Assembly: GCA_041690255.1 (NCBI GenBank)
Contig: JAWLHU010000005.1
Coordinates: 124,001-188,000, forward strand
Source: JAWLHU01 sp041690255
GTDB lineage: Bacteria > Bacillota > Sulfobacillia > Symbiobacteriales > Symbiobacteriaceae
Direction: 5' to 3'
Length of the DNA stretch: 64,000 bases
The notes under the pieces are model-generated. The model saw nothing but the letters and a program-made list of their open reading frames with translations. It did no database searches and was not told the origin of the DNA. Positions 1-7,139 of the stretch are shown piece after piece. Position 1 is the first letter of the stretch. Each line of letters begins with the position of its first letter. The position numbers and the translations under genes were made by a program.

Positions 1-140
1 AGCGACTCCTGCTGGAGACCCGCCTGGCCCAGCTCTCCGCTGCCCTGGCGAGGCCGAAGGAAGGGGAGGCGGAGGCACTGACCCAGGAGTTCATTGCCGT
101 CAGCCGGGCGCTGCGGGCGCTCAAGGAGCACCGGGCTTAA
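1..140 (+). CDS. C-terminal fragment of an unidentified protein
   Basis: The reading frame enters from the left edge (first whole codon at position 3) and stops at TAA 138-140. The 45 visible residues are rich in Leu, Ala, Arg and Glu and look helical, with a pattern like the end of a coiled coil or helical bundle. The spacing of Leu and Arg resembles the helicase-interacting tail of DnaG primase, but this is only an impression from a short stretch and I do not assign a function. A separate promoter follows it, so it is probably the last gene of its own unit. Confidence 0.5.
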   Translation, partial: RLLLETRLAQLSAALARPKEGEAEALTQEFIAVSRALRALKEHRA

Positions 141-177
141 CCCCGGGCGAGAAGGGGCGCAATGAGGCGATTCCCCC

Positions 178-206
178 TTGACGCCCGGGAGAGCACCTGA
201 TAAGAT
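178..206 (+). promoter_or_regulatory. Promoter of the proC leader
   Basis: TTGACG at 178-183 and TAAGAT at 201-206 are separated by 17 bp. They lie just upstream of the T-box RNA, so the transcript would start near 213. Confidence 0.6.
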
Positions 207-212
207 GCTACC

Positions 213-508
213 AATATCCAAAAAGCGTCGATGGGGACCAGTAGAGCAGAGCATCACCGGCAGAGAGCCCGGGCCCGCTGACAGGCGGTGCTGCAAGTCC
301 GGGACGGGAGTTGTCGCTCGAACCCACCCCAGAGCTGGCGGCGATGAGCCGTCCCGGACTGGCCATTCGTTACAGACGGCCCCAGGTTGCTGGACCTGGT
401 CAGTGAGTGGGTCGCCCCTGGCATAGCTGTCAGGCGATCAACGAAGGTGGTACCACGGAGGAGTCAAACCCTTCGCCCTTCCCAGACGGGAGGCGCGAAG
501 GGTTTTCT
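213..508 (+). promoter_or_regulatory. Proline T-box riboswitch upstream of proC
   Basis: The leader has the conserved T-box sequence at about 444-458 (ending GGTGGTACCACGG), an AGTA motif of the stem I K-turn near 239, and a terminator with arms CCCTTCGC at 469-476 and GCGAAGGG at 495-502 followed by TTTT. In the specifier region the usual GAA is followed by CCC at 323-325, a proline codon, before an AGAGC block. The TGGT bulge would pair with a tRNA ending in ACCA. Both tRNA-Pro genes in this window end that way, and tRNA-Pro(GGG) at 12722 would read CCC. Uncharged tRNA-Pro should therefore switch proC on. The specifier assignment is by alignment to other T-boxes by eye. Confidence 0.85.
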
Positions 509-537
509 ATTTGAGCCCGACCAAGGAGGGGATAGCG

Positions 538-1383
538 GTGCTTACAGGGAAGCGAATTGGGTTTCTGGGCGCGGGTTCGATCGCGGAGTCGTTGGTGAGA
601 GGCATGCTCGATGCGGGGGTCGTCCGACCTGAGCAGATCTCGGTGAGCAACCGCTCGGACCGGGACCGGCTGAACCAGCTGGCCGACCGCTATGGGATTC
701 GTGCAGCCGCCTCCAAGCCGAAGCTGGTGGCACACAGCGAGATCGTGATCCTCGCCTGTAAGCCGAAAGATGTCGACGAGTTGCTGGGTGAGATCCGGGA
801 GAAGACCCGCCCGGGGCAGGTCATCCTGTCGCTGGCGGCCGGCATCTCCACCGCCTTTATTGAAGAGCGGGTGCATGAGGGCGTCCAGGTGGTTCGCTCC
901 ATGCCCAATACGTCGTGTCAGGTGGGCGAGTCGGCCACGGCGATCTGCCGGGGCAGCAGCGCCACCGCGGAGACGATGGCCCTGATCCAGGCGATCCTGG
1001 CCAGCGTGGGCAAGGTCTACGAGGTGCCCGAAGAGCAGATGGATGCGGTCACCGGCCTCTCCGGCAGCGGACCCGCCTATGTCTACTTCATTATTGAGGC
1101 GATGGTCCAGGCCGGTCAGAACGTCGGCCTTCCGTTCGATGTGGCCCGGGAGCTCTCGATCCAGACGCTGAAGGGCGCCGCCCGGATGCTGGAGGTGACC
1201 GGCGAAGACCCCGCCGTGCTCCGTGAGCAGGTCACCTCCCCCAACGGCACGACCTTTGCCGGTCTGCAGGTCCTGAACGAGGCCGGTTTCAGCCAGGCGC
1301 TGGTCCGAGCCATTGCCCGAGCAACCCAGCGATCAAAGGAGCTGGGGCAGCCTGCCGCCCTGCCGAAGACCGCCAATGGGTAA
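538..1383 (+). CDS. proC: Pyrroline-5-carboxylate reductase
   Basis: ProC catalyses the last step of proline synthesis, NAD(P)H-dependent reduction of pyrroline-5-carboxylate in the cytoplasm. The 281-residue product has the N-terminal Rossmann motif GFLGAGSIAESL (residues about 7-18) and the family C-terminal block SGSGPAYVYFIIEAM (about residues 165-180), followed by the TSPNGTT segment typical of ProC. I chose GTG 538 because AAGGAGGGG at 523-531 lies six bases upstream; a TTG 27 bases earlier overlaps the terminator of the leader. The gene stands alone and is controlled by the proline T-box, which fits product starvation control. Length is normal for the family. Confidence 0.95.
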   Translation: MLTGKRIGFLGAGSIAESLVRGMLDAGVVRPEQISVSNRSDRDRLNQLADRYGIRAAASKPKLVAHSEIVILACKPKDVDELLGEIREKTRPGQVILSLAAGISTAFIEERVHEGVQVVRSMPNTSCQVGESATAICRGSSATAETMALIQAILASVGKVYEVPEEQMDAVTGLSGSGPAYVYFIIEAMVQAGQNVGLPFDVARELSIQTLKGAARMLEVTGEDPAVLREQVTSPNGTTFAGLQVLNEAGFSQALVRAIARATQRSKELGQPAALPKTANG

Positions 1384-1394
1384 AGCGACAAGGC

Positions 1395-1427
1395 TTGACA
1401 GTCCTCCTGGGGCTATGGTAGTATAAT
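1395..1427 (+). promoter_or_regulatory. Promoter of the infC operon
   Basis: TTGACA at 1395-1400 is followed by an extended minus-10 TATAAT at 1422-1427. The 21-bp gap is long; TAGTAT at 1419-1424 gives 18 bp and is an alternative. Confidence 0.55.
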
Positions 1428-1433
1428 CGAGTC

Positions 1434-1605
1434 ATGAGGTGGTAGAACTACCTCCGACTATACAGCAGCCTCGCAAGCAGAAGCCACCGCTTCTCACCGT
1501 ACGGCCGGTTGCCGGTGCGGTCTGGAGGTTGAGTTCTGAAGGCACCCGGTTGGGTGCAGTCTGCTCAGCTTTGTACGGGTGGCCATCTGGCCGCCCGTCT
1601 TTTGT
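1434..1605 (+). promoter_or_regulatory. infC-rpmI-rplT leader with attenuator
   Basis: About 240 bases separate promoter and infC. They hold GC-rich pairing segments around 1497-1530 and a near-perfect terminator with arms 1575-1584 and 1589-1598, loop ATCT and a CTTTTG run. In Bacillus this operon is repressed by ribosomal protein L20 acting on the leader. The position and the terminator suggest the same kind of control here, but the L20 binding site was not verified by folding. Confidence 0.65.
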
Positions 1606-1677
1606 TGCTACCCTATCGACAGGGAAACCTGTCCCCGCTGACACGGCTGTGTCGAATTCTCTGGGAGGTGTACGTGT

Positions 1678-2223
1678 ATTAAGGAACAGCTCCGGGTTAA
1701 CGAAATGATCAGGGCTCGTGAGGTTCGGGTCGTCTCTGAGACGGGCGAACAGCTTGGCGTTATGTCGGCCCGCGACGCCCTGCGCGTAGCGCAGGAGCAT
1801 GGCTTCGACCTCGTGGAGGTTGCGCCGACTGCAAAGCCCCCTGTCTGCCGCATCATGGACTTTGGTCGTTACAAGTACGAGCAGTCCAAGCGTGACCGGG
1901 AAGCCCGCAAGAAGCAGAAGGTTGTGACCATCAAAGAGGTCAAGATGCGGCCGAACATCGAGGATCACGATTTCGATGTGCGCCGTCGCCAGGCCGAGAC
2001 CTTCCTGAAGGAAGGGGATAAGGTCAAAGCCACGATCATGTTCCGGGGCCGTGAGGTTGTCCATGCCGACTTGGGCAAGGTGGTGTTGGACCGGCTCCTC
2101 GAGGCCGTGAAGGACCTCTGCATCGTGGAGCGTACCGCCAAGCTTGAGGGCAAGAATATGATCATGATCCTCGCCCCGAAGATGCCTTCCGATGCGAAGG
2201 CAGTCCAGCAGGGCAACGAATAA
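1678..2223 (+). CDS. infC: Translation initiation factor IF-3
   Basis: IF-3 binds the 30S subunit, blocks premature 50S joining and proofreads the initiator tRNA and start codon. The 181-residue product shows the family blocks RVNEMIRAREVRVV (N-terminal domain), PPVCRIMDFGRYKYEQ near the linker, and the C-terminal domain with HDFDVRRRQAETFL and GDKVKATIMFRGRE. The start is ATT at 1678: GGGAGGTG at 1663-1670 lies seven bases upstream, and only this start gives the normal N-terminus before RVNE. The first in-frame ATG (1705) would remove nine conserved residues. A non-AUG start is known for infC and lets IF-3 repress its own translation. Confidence 0.95.
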   Translation: MKEQLRVNEMIRAREVRVVSETGEQLGVMSARDALRVAQEHGFDLVEVAPTAKPPVCRIMDFGRYKYEQSKRDREARKKQKVVTIKEVKMRPNIEDHDFDVRRRQAETFLKEGDKVKATIMFRGREVVHADLGKVVLDRLLEAVKDLCIVERTAKLEGKNMIMILAPKMPSDAKAVQQGNE

Positions 2224-2238
2224 AGGAGGAGACCCAAC

Positions 2239-2433
2239 ATGCCGAAGATGAAGTCGCATCGCGGCGCCGCCAAGCGGTTCAAGTTGACCGGCAGCGGCCT
2301 CGTGAAGCACTACCCGACGAACAAGCACCACAAGAACACCCACAAGCGGGAGAACCGGATTCGTGCGCTGCGCCGGGGCCTCGTGCTCTCTGACGCCTTC
2401 CAGAAGAACATCCGCGAGATCCTGCCTCACTAA
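2239..2433 (+). CDS. rpmI: 50S ribosomal protein L35
   Basis: L35 is a small 50S subunit protein. The 64-residue product begins PKMKSHRGAAKRFKLTGSG and contains the basic KHHKNTHKRENRIR block, both diagnostic. It lies 15 bases after infC with the ribosome binding site AAAGGAGGAG, in the conserved order infC-rpmI-rplT. Confidence 0.97.
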   Translation: MPKMKSHRGAAKRFKLTGSGLVKHYPTNKHHKNTHKRENRIRALRRGLVLSDAFQKNIREILPH

Positions 2434-2489
2434 ATACAACGCAGATCCATCCGGGGCAGGGCTCCGGATCCTGATAGGAGGAGAGAACG

Positions 2490-2843
2490 ATGGCGCGCAT
2501 TAAGGCCGGGAAGACCTCCCGCGCTCGTCATAAGAAGATCCTGAAGCTTGCTAAGGGTTACTGGGGTGGCAAGCACCGCCTGTTCCGTCCCGCCAACGAA
2601 ACCGTCATGAAGGCGCTCTTCTACGCTCGCCGTGACCGCCGGGCGAAGAAGCGCAACTTCCGCCGCCTCTGGATCGCCCGTATCAACGCGGCGACCCGCC
2701 TGAACGGGCTCTCCTACAGCCAGTTCATCAATGGCCTCCACAAGGCCGGTATCCAGCTGAACCGGAAGGTCCTGGCCGACATCGCCATTAACGATGCCGC
2801 CGGCTTCACTGCCCTCGTCGAGAAGGCCAAGGGCAGCCTCTAG
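2490..2843 (+). CDS. rplT: 50S ribosomal protein L20
   Basis: L20 is needed early in 50S assembly and represses this operon in Bacillus. The 117 residues begin MARIKAGKTSRARHKKILKLAKGYWG, the standard start, with the LFRPANETVMKALFYARRDRR block after it and a normal C-terminal half (LWIARINAATRLNGLSYSQF). It has its own strong site AGGAGGAGA ten bases upstream of the ATG and closes the operon ahead of a hairpin terminator. Confidence 0.97.
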   Translation: MARIKAGKTSRARHKKILKLAKGYWGGKHRLFRPANETVMKALFYARRDRRAKKRNFRRLWIARINAATRLNGLSYSQFINGLHKAGIQLNRKVLADIAINDAAGFTALVEKAKGSL

Positions 2844-2855
2844 TCGCTCACGAGA

Positions 2856-2896
2856 AGGCCCGCGATCGCCTGCAAGGCGGTGGCGGGCTTTTCTTC
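2856..2896 (+). terminator. Terminator after rplT
   Basis: GCCCGC at 2858-2863 pairs with GCGGGC at 2883-2888, the loop contains a further pairing GCCTGCAAGGC segment, and TTTTCTTCT follows. Confidence 0.8.
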
Positions 2897-2983
2897 TAGG
2901 CAAAATCGGAGTATCATGGTGGATGTTGACTAGGTTCCGCTATCCAGGCCCATGAAGATCTTGGCGCAAGGAGAGTAGTAATC

Positions 2984-3637
2984 TTGCGGAAGCGATATGC
3001 TGTCATTGGACTGGGACGTTTCGGCTCCAGTGTTGCCAAGGTCCTTACGGAGATGGGGCAGTACGTGCTGGCAATCGACAGCAACGAGGACCGGGTTGAT
3101 GCACTTGCACCCGTTCTTAGCCGCGTCGTCAAGGCCGATGCCACCGACCCCTTAGCTTTGAAAGCGCTGAAGATCGCTGAGTTCGATACGGTGATCGTCG
3201 CCATTGGTGACAACGTAGAGGCCAGCGTGATCTGCGCCGTAAACTGTCGCGACCTCGGCGTGAAGCACCTGGTCGCCAAGGCACAGGACGAACCGCACGG
3301 CCGCGTACTGGAGCGGATCGGAGCAACTCGGGTCCTCTACCCACAACGGGACATGGGCGCCCGGGTTGCCACCAACATCTCGGCCGGCGGGGTGATCGAC
3401 TTCGTCCGGCTCTCGGAGCAGTATGGCATGGCTGAAGTCCAAGCCCCGGAGCCCCTGGTGGGCAAGACCCTCCAGGAGGTAGATGTACCCGCACAGTACG
3501 GGCTGAACATCCTGGCCATCAAGCGAGGGAAGCGGTTGATCGTCTCCCCGCGCGCGGACGAACGGGTCTCTGCCGGGGACATGCTCGTGGTGATCGGGGA
3601 CGCCCACGGCATCAGCCGCCTGCAGGGCGACGAGTAG
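2984..3637 (+). CDS. Potassium uptake RCK subunit (KtrA/TrkA type), first copy
   Basis: This is a cytoplasmic gating subunit for a Trk/Ktr potassium channel. The 217 residues hold an RCK N domain with the nucleotide motif G9-L-G-R-F-G14 and acidic D32 at the end of the second strand, then an RCK C domain from about residue 135. The TTG start at 2984 follows AAGGAGAG and places the motif at the correct distance from the N-terminus. The channel subunit follows after 14 bases and a second RCK gene lies beyond it. No recognisable c-di-AMP riboswitch is present in the 90 bases upstream. Confidence 0.92.
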   Translation: MRKRYAVIGLGRFGSSVAKVLTEMGQYVLAIDSNEDRVDALAPVLSRVVKADATDPLALKALKIAEFDTVIVAIGDNVEASVICAVNCRDLGVKHLVAKAQDEPHGRVLERIGATRVLYPQRDMGARVATNISAGGVIDFVRLSEQYGMAEVQAPEPLVGKTLQEVDVPAQYGLNILAIKRGKRLIVSPRADERVSAGDMLVVIGDAHGISRLQGDE

Positions 3638-3651
3638 CGGGGAGGGGCGAG

Positions 3652-5025
3652 ATGTACACGAGCAATCCGGGGCGGCCCCGCATTGCCCTCACACCGGCCC
3701 AGGTGCTGGTTTCGGGCTTTGCCGCGCTGATCCTGTTGGGAACGATCCTGCTTTCCCTGCCCATCGCAGTCCAGCCAGGTAACGATCTCTCCCTGGTAGA
3801 TGCCTTCTTCACGGCGACATCGGCTGTCTGTGTGACCGGCCTGATCGTGGTCGATACCGCCACATACTTCTCACCCTTTGGCCAGATCGTCATCATGCTC
3901 CTCATCCAGATGGGCGGCCTGGGGATCATGTCCACGTCGGCCCTCATGTTCCTGGCGCTGGGGCGCCGGATCAGCCTGCAGGAGCGCCTGCTCATGCAGG
4001 AGGCGCTGGGCTCCTTCTCGATCGCCGGCGTCGTTCGCCTTACCCGGAGCATCATATTCGTCACCTTCGCGATCGAGGGGCTGGGTGCGCTCCTGCTGAC
4101 CATCCGGTTCCTTTCCTACTACCCCTGGCCGGAAGCGTTGTACAAGGGTGTCTTTCACTCGATCTCTGCCTTCAACAACGCCGGTTTTGACCTGACATCC
4201 ACCTCCATGCGGATGTTCAGCCAGGATCCCTTCATTCTCGTCGTGGTCGCGCTGCTGTTTGTGGTGGGCGGCATTGGCTTCTTCGTCATGGAGGATATCT
4301 GGCGGAAGCGCTCCTGGGAGAAGTTTTCGCTTCAGACCAAGATGGTCCTGAAGATAACAGGCGCCCTGATCGCCGGGCCGACCGTTCTCTTCCTGCTCCT
4401 CGAATGGTCCAATCCGGAGACCTTCGGTCCGATGGGCCTGGGGCACAAGTTGGTCAACGCCGTCTTCACGGCAGTCACCCCCCGAACGGCCGGCTTTGAG
4501 TCGATTCCGACCGGCTTGCTGACCGACGCAGGCCTGCTCCTGACCCTTGCCCTCATGTACATCGGGGCCAGCCCTGGTGGCACCGGTGGCGGTATCAAGA
4601 CCACCACCTTCGCCATGATTGGCCTGACGGTCCGTGGGACGGCCATTGGCAACGAGGAGATCCAGGTCATGGGCCGGCGGATTCCAAAGGACCTGTTGGA
4701 CAAGGCGGTCACCATTGCGGCTATCGCCGTCTCCTTGGTCCTGACCGTGACGGGCCTCCTTCTGGTGACAGAGCGGGCCTCCCTGCAGGATCCTGCCTCA
4801 GGTGTCCGGTTCAATCACCTGATGTTCGAAGCGGTCTCCGCCTTTGGCACGGTGGGTCTCTCGACCGGCGTAACGGCAAAGCTTTCAGTCCTTGGACGCC
4901 TGCTGATCACGATCACCATGTTCGTCGGCCGTGTGGGCCCCATGACCATGGCGGTTGCCCTTGCCCAGCGGAAGACGGCCCGGTCCCACATTCACTATCC
5001 GGAAGAGAGGGTCATGATCGGATGA
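3652..5025 (+). CDS. Potassium channel subunit (KtrB/TrkH family)
   Basis: This is the membrane pore of the potassium uptake system. The 457 residues contain four M1-P-M2 repeats with the filter glycines in SAVCVTGLIV, AFNNAGFDL, TAVTPRTAGFES and AVSAFGTVGLS. The GASPGGTGGGIKTTTF loop, needed for gating in TrkH/KtrB proteins, is also present. Length fits KtrB rather than the longer TrkH. Its last codons overlap the next RCK gene by ATGA, indicating translational coupling. Which of the two flanking RCK proteins binds it, or whether both do, cannot be read from sequence. Confidence 0.95.
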   Translation: MYTSNPGRPRIALTPAQVLVSGFAALILLGTILLSLPIAVQPGNDLSLVDAFFTATSAVCVTGLIVVDTATYFSPFGQIVIMLLIQMGGLGIMSTSALMFLALGRRISLQERLLMQEALGSFSIAGVVRLTRSIIFVTFAIEGLGALLLTIRFLSYYPWPEALYKGVFHSISAFNNAGFDLTSTSMRMFSQDPFILVVVALLFVVGGIGFFVMEDIWRKRSWEKFSLQTKMVLKITGALIAGPTVLFLLLEWSNPETFGPMGLGHKLVNAVFTAVTPRTAGFESIPTGLLTDAGLLLTLALMYIGASPGGTGGGIKTTTFAMIGLTVRGTAIGNEEIQVMGRRIPKDLLDKAVTIAAIAVSLVLTVTGLLLVTERASLQDPASGVRFNHLMFEAVSAFGTVGLSTGVTAKLSVLGRLLITITMFVGRVGPMTMAVALAQRKTARSHIHYPEERVMIG

Positions 5026-5687
5026 GCCAGAAGCAGATTGCCATTATCGGCCTGGGCCGCTTCGGCCAGAGCGTGGCCCGGGGCCTCCGCAACCTGGGAC
5101 ACGAGGTGCTGGGCCTGGACGCCAACCAGGATCTGGTCGACCTGGTCGCCCCGGAAGTGACCCATGCCGTCGCCTGTGACTGTACCGATGAGGATGCCCT
5201 CCGTGCTCTGGGTCTGCGCAACTTCGATGTGGTCGTCGTCGCCATTGGCCATGACGTGCAGGCTTCGATCCTGACGACCGTCCTCTTGAAGGAGATGGGC
5301 GTACCCATGGTGGTGGCCAAGGCGGCCAACGACCTGCACGGACGGACGCTCTCCAAGGTCGGCGCCGACAAGGTGATCTACCCGGAGCGGGACATGGGGG
5401 CCCGCCTGGCCCACTCGCTCTTGACCGGCACAGAAACCGACTACATCGAGCTCTCCCCGGAGTACACGATGATGGAGCTGGCCGCCCCGAGTAAGTTTGT
5501 CGGGAAGTCGCTGCGCGAGGTGAACCTGCGGGCGCGGTTCGGGATCTCGGTCATGGCGATCAAGTCGGGTGAGGCGATCAATGCCGCACCGCTCGCCACG
5601 GACACGATCAACCCCGGCGATGTGCTCGTGCTGCTGGGTAGCAACGAGGGCGTCCGCCAGTTGGAGAGGATGCTGCAACAGGGATGA
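5022..5687 (+). CDS. Potassium uptake RCK subunit, second copy
   Basis: A second KtrA/TrkA-type protein of 221 residues, with G10-L-G-R-F-G15, acidic D33 and an RCK C domain after residue 137. It is clearly homologous to the copy at 2984 across its whole length but well diverged, so this is not a recent duplication. It overlaps ktrB by four bases at its start and the methyltransferase by four bases at its end. Having an RCK gene on each side of one channel gene suggests mixed rings or alternative partners. Confidence 0.92.
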   Translation: MSQKQIAIIGLGRFGQSVARGLRNLGHEVLGLDANQDLVDLVAPEVTHAVACDCTDEDALRALGLRNFDVVVVAIGHDVQASILTTVLLKEMGVPMVVAKAANDLHGRTLSKVGADKVIYPERDMGARLAHSLLTGTETDYIELSPEYTMMELAAPSKFVGKSLREVNLRARFGISVMAIKSGEAINAAPLATDTINPGDVLVLLGSNEGVRQLERMLQQG

Positions 5688-6469
5688 CCGAACCGCTTGG
5701 CCCGAAGAACAGTCTCGTGACCCGGGCCCGGTCGATCGCACGTGAGCGGAAAGAGCGGGAGTCGACGGGCCTGGCGCATATCGAGGGGATCCGGCTGGTG
5801 GAGGAGGCGCTCTCCGCCGGGCTGGCGATTGAGTATGCGCTCTACAGCGCCGACCTGCTCCGCCGGGAGCGGGGGGAGGCGCTGTTGGCCGCGCTCGCAC
5901 AGGCAGGGGTGCGGGTCCACCTTGTCACGGCGGAGGCCCTGGAGCGGGCGGCCGATACCCAGAGCCCGCAGGGGATCATCGCCCTCTTCCGGCCGCGGGA
6001 GCGGTCGCTCAGCGACTTCGGGCCCGGTCTGGTCGTGGTGCTGGACAACCTCCAGGACCCCGGCAACCTCGGGACCGTGATCCGCTCCCTGGAGGCGCTG
6101 GGCGGCGGCGGGGTCGTGGTGGCCGGCGGCGTGGACCCATTCAATCCGAAGGTAGTCCGCGGGGCCATGGGCTCCCTCTTCCGGCTGCCGGTCGTCAAGC
6201 TGGAGTTGACCCGGGCGCTGGACGAGCTGGCTGCCCGAGGGCGCAGGCTCTACGTGGCCGATGCCGGCGGGGAGTTGCTGCCCTGGCAGGCTCAGCTCAG
6301 CCTCGGAGCGGCGCTTATCATCGGGAATGAGGGGAACGGGCCGTCGCCGGCGGCGCGGGAGCGGGCCCATGGCATCATCTCGATCCCCATGACCGGCCCT
6401 ACCGAGTCGCTCAACGCCGGGGTTGCAGCCTCGCTCCTGATCTATGAGGCGATGCGGCAGGGGCGGTAA
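5684..6469 (+). CDS. SpoU/TrmH-family RNA 2'-O-methyltransferase
   Basis: The enzyme should methylate a ribose 2'-OH in rRNA or tRNA using S-adenosylmethionine. The 261 residues have an N-terminal RNA-binding SpoU-sub domain (about 10-95, with GIRLVEEAL) and a C-terminal knotted domain with motif 1 VLDNLQDPGNLGTVIR, motif 2 IIGNEGNGPS and motif 3 IPMTGPTESLNAGVAA. In many Firmicutes a paralogue of this type sits upstream of pheS, as here. The target nucleotide cannot be assigned. The start overlaps the RCK gene (ATGA), so the potassium operon and this gene may be co-transcribed. Confidence 0.92.
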   Translation: MTEPLGPKNSLVTRARSIARERKERESTGLAHIEGIRLVEEALSAGLAIEYALYSADLLRRERGEALLAALAQAGVRVHLVTAEALERAADTQSPQGIIALFRPRERSLSDFGPGLVVVLDNLQDPGNLGTVIRSLEALGGGGVVVAGGVDPFNPKVVRGAMGSLFRLPVVKLELTRALDELAARGRRLYVADAGGELLPWQAQLSLGAALIIGNEGNGPSPAARERAHGIISIPMTGPTESLNAGVAASLLIYEAMRQGR

Positions 6470-6500
6470 TGCCGTGGTGGTGCAGGAGCGGTCCTAAGCC

Positions 6501-6529
6501 TTGAGACCAGCAGATGCCTGTGGTATAAT
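6501..6529 (+). promoter_or_regulatory. Promoter of the YqzL-like gene
   Basis: TTGAGA at 6501-6506 and a consensus TATAAT at 6524-6529 with a 17-bp spacer, 47 bases before the small ORF. Confidence 0.7.
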
Positions 6530-6575
6530 AGAAGATGTCGCACAAGTCTAAAACCTACAGAGGGGGAGTGGTCGT

Positions 6576-6674
6576 TTGCCGAACTCCACTACCGCCGAGG
6601 TCTTCTGGACAATCTTCTCCAGCACGGGGTCAGTCGTTGCCTATCTGCTCTACAGGCGCTTTACAGTGCACTAA
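6576..6674 (+). CDS. yqzL: YqzL-like small protein
   Basis: A 32-residue ORF starting at TTG 6576 behind AGAGGGGGAG (6559-6568). The middle reads EVFWTIFSSTGSVVAYLLYR, matching the pattern of the YqzL family of very short Firmicutes proteins (F-W-x-V-F-x-x-T-G-x-x-x-x-Y-L-L-x-x). The function of YqzL is unknown. It has a good promoter of its own, and its 3' end carries the minus-35 box of the next promoter. It was found by reading, since it is too short for usual ORF cut-offs. Confidence 0.75.
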   Translation: MPNSTTAEVFWTIFSSTGSVVAYLLYRRFTVH

Positions 6675-6688
6675 CGGTCTGCTATACT
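6660..6688 (+). promoter_or_regulatory. Promoter of the pheST T-box
   Basis: TTTACA at 6660-6665, 17 bp, TATACT at 6683-6688. The minus-35 box lies inside the last codons of the YqzL-like gene. Confidence 0.7.
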
Positions 6689-6693
6689 CGGTG

Positions 6694-6974
6694 ATATCCA
6701 TAGGTTACCGGCAAAGATGGAGGAAAGTAGCCAACCCCGGCGGTGTACAGGGATGCGTGGCCTTGACTGCAAGCCCGCTCTCCGCCCGTTGTGTGAAGTT
6801 CCCTCCGGAGCCGCTTCGCTGAATGGCGTCTAGTAGGCGAAGACGGGACCCTCCCGTTACAGAGGGGCGGCGTGTTGGCGCCTGGCAATGAGGGGGAGCC
6901 TACCATGGGCTCAACTCGGGTGGTACCGCGGAAGCAAGCGCTTTCGTCCCGTTCTGGGGCGAGAGCGCTTTTTT
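6694..6974 (+). promoter_or_regulatory. Phenylalanine T-box riboswitch upstream of pheS
   Basis: The T-box sequence GGGTGGTACCGCGG is at 6918-6931 and a terminator with long arms (6936-6950 and 6956-6970) and a T run ends at 6974. In the specifier loop GAAG is followed by TTC at 6799-6801, a phenylalanine codon, then the usual pyrimidine run and GGAGC. The TGGT bulge fits a tRNA with discriminator A. About 160 bases then separate the terminator from pheS; apart from the ribosome binding site I see no further element in them. Confidence 0.9.
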
Positions 6975-7139
6975 ACTGGTGTCAATAAGTGCAGGGGGGA
7001 CTCCCGTCCCCCCCGCACCTACCCCCCCTTGCCTACCGTTAACCCGTGCCCCACGGCGTGGCGCACATGTCGCCCCGCCCGTGGCAAGAATGGTTTCTCG
7101 TACTCGTTTCTCGTTTCCATACCGTTGGAGGTGTAATCG

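Noticed and set aside
2897..2983. A c-di-AMP riboswitch before the potassium operon
   Set aside because: The spacer is too short and shows none of the conserved elements.
6535..6822. A 95-codon ORF upstream of pheS
   Set aside because: It covers the T-box stem I region in a frame without a binding site; the real short gene there is in another frame.
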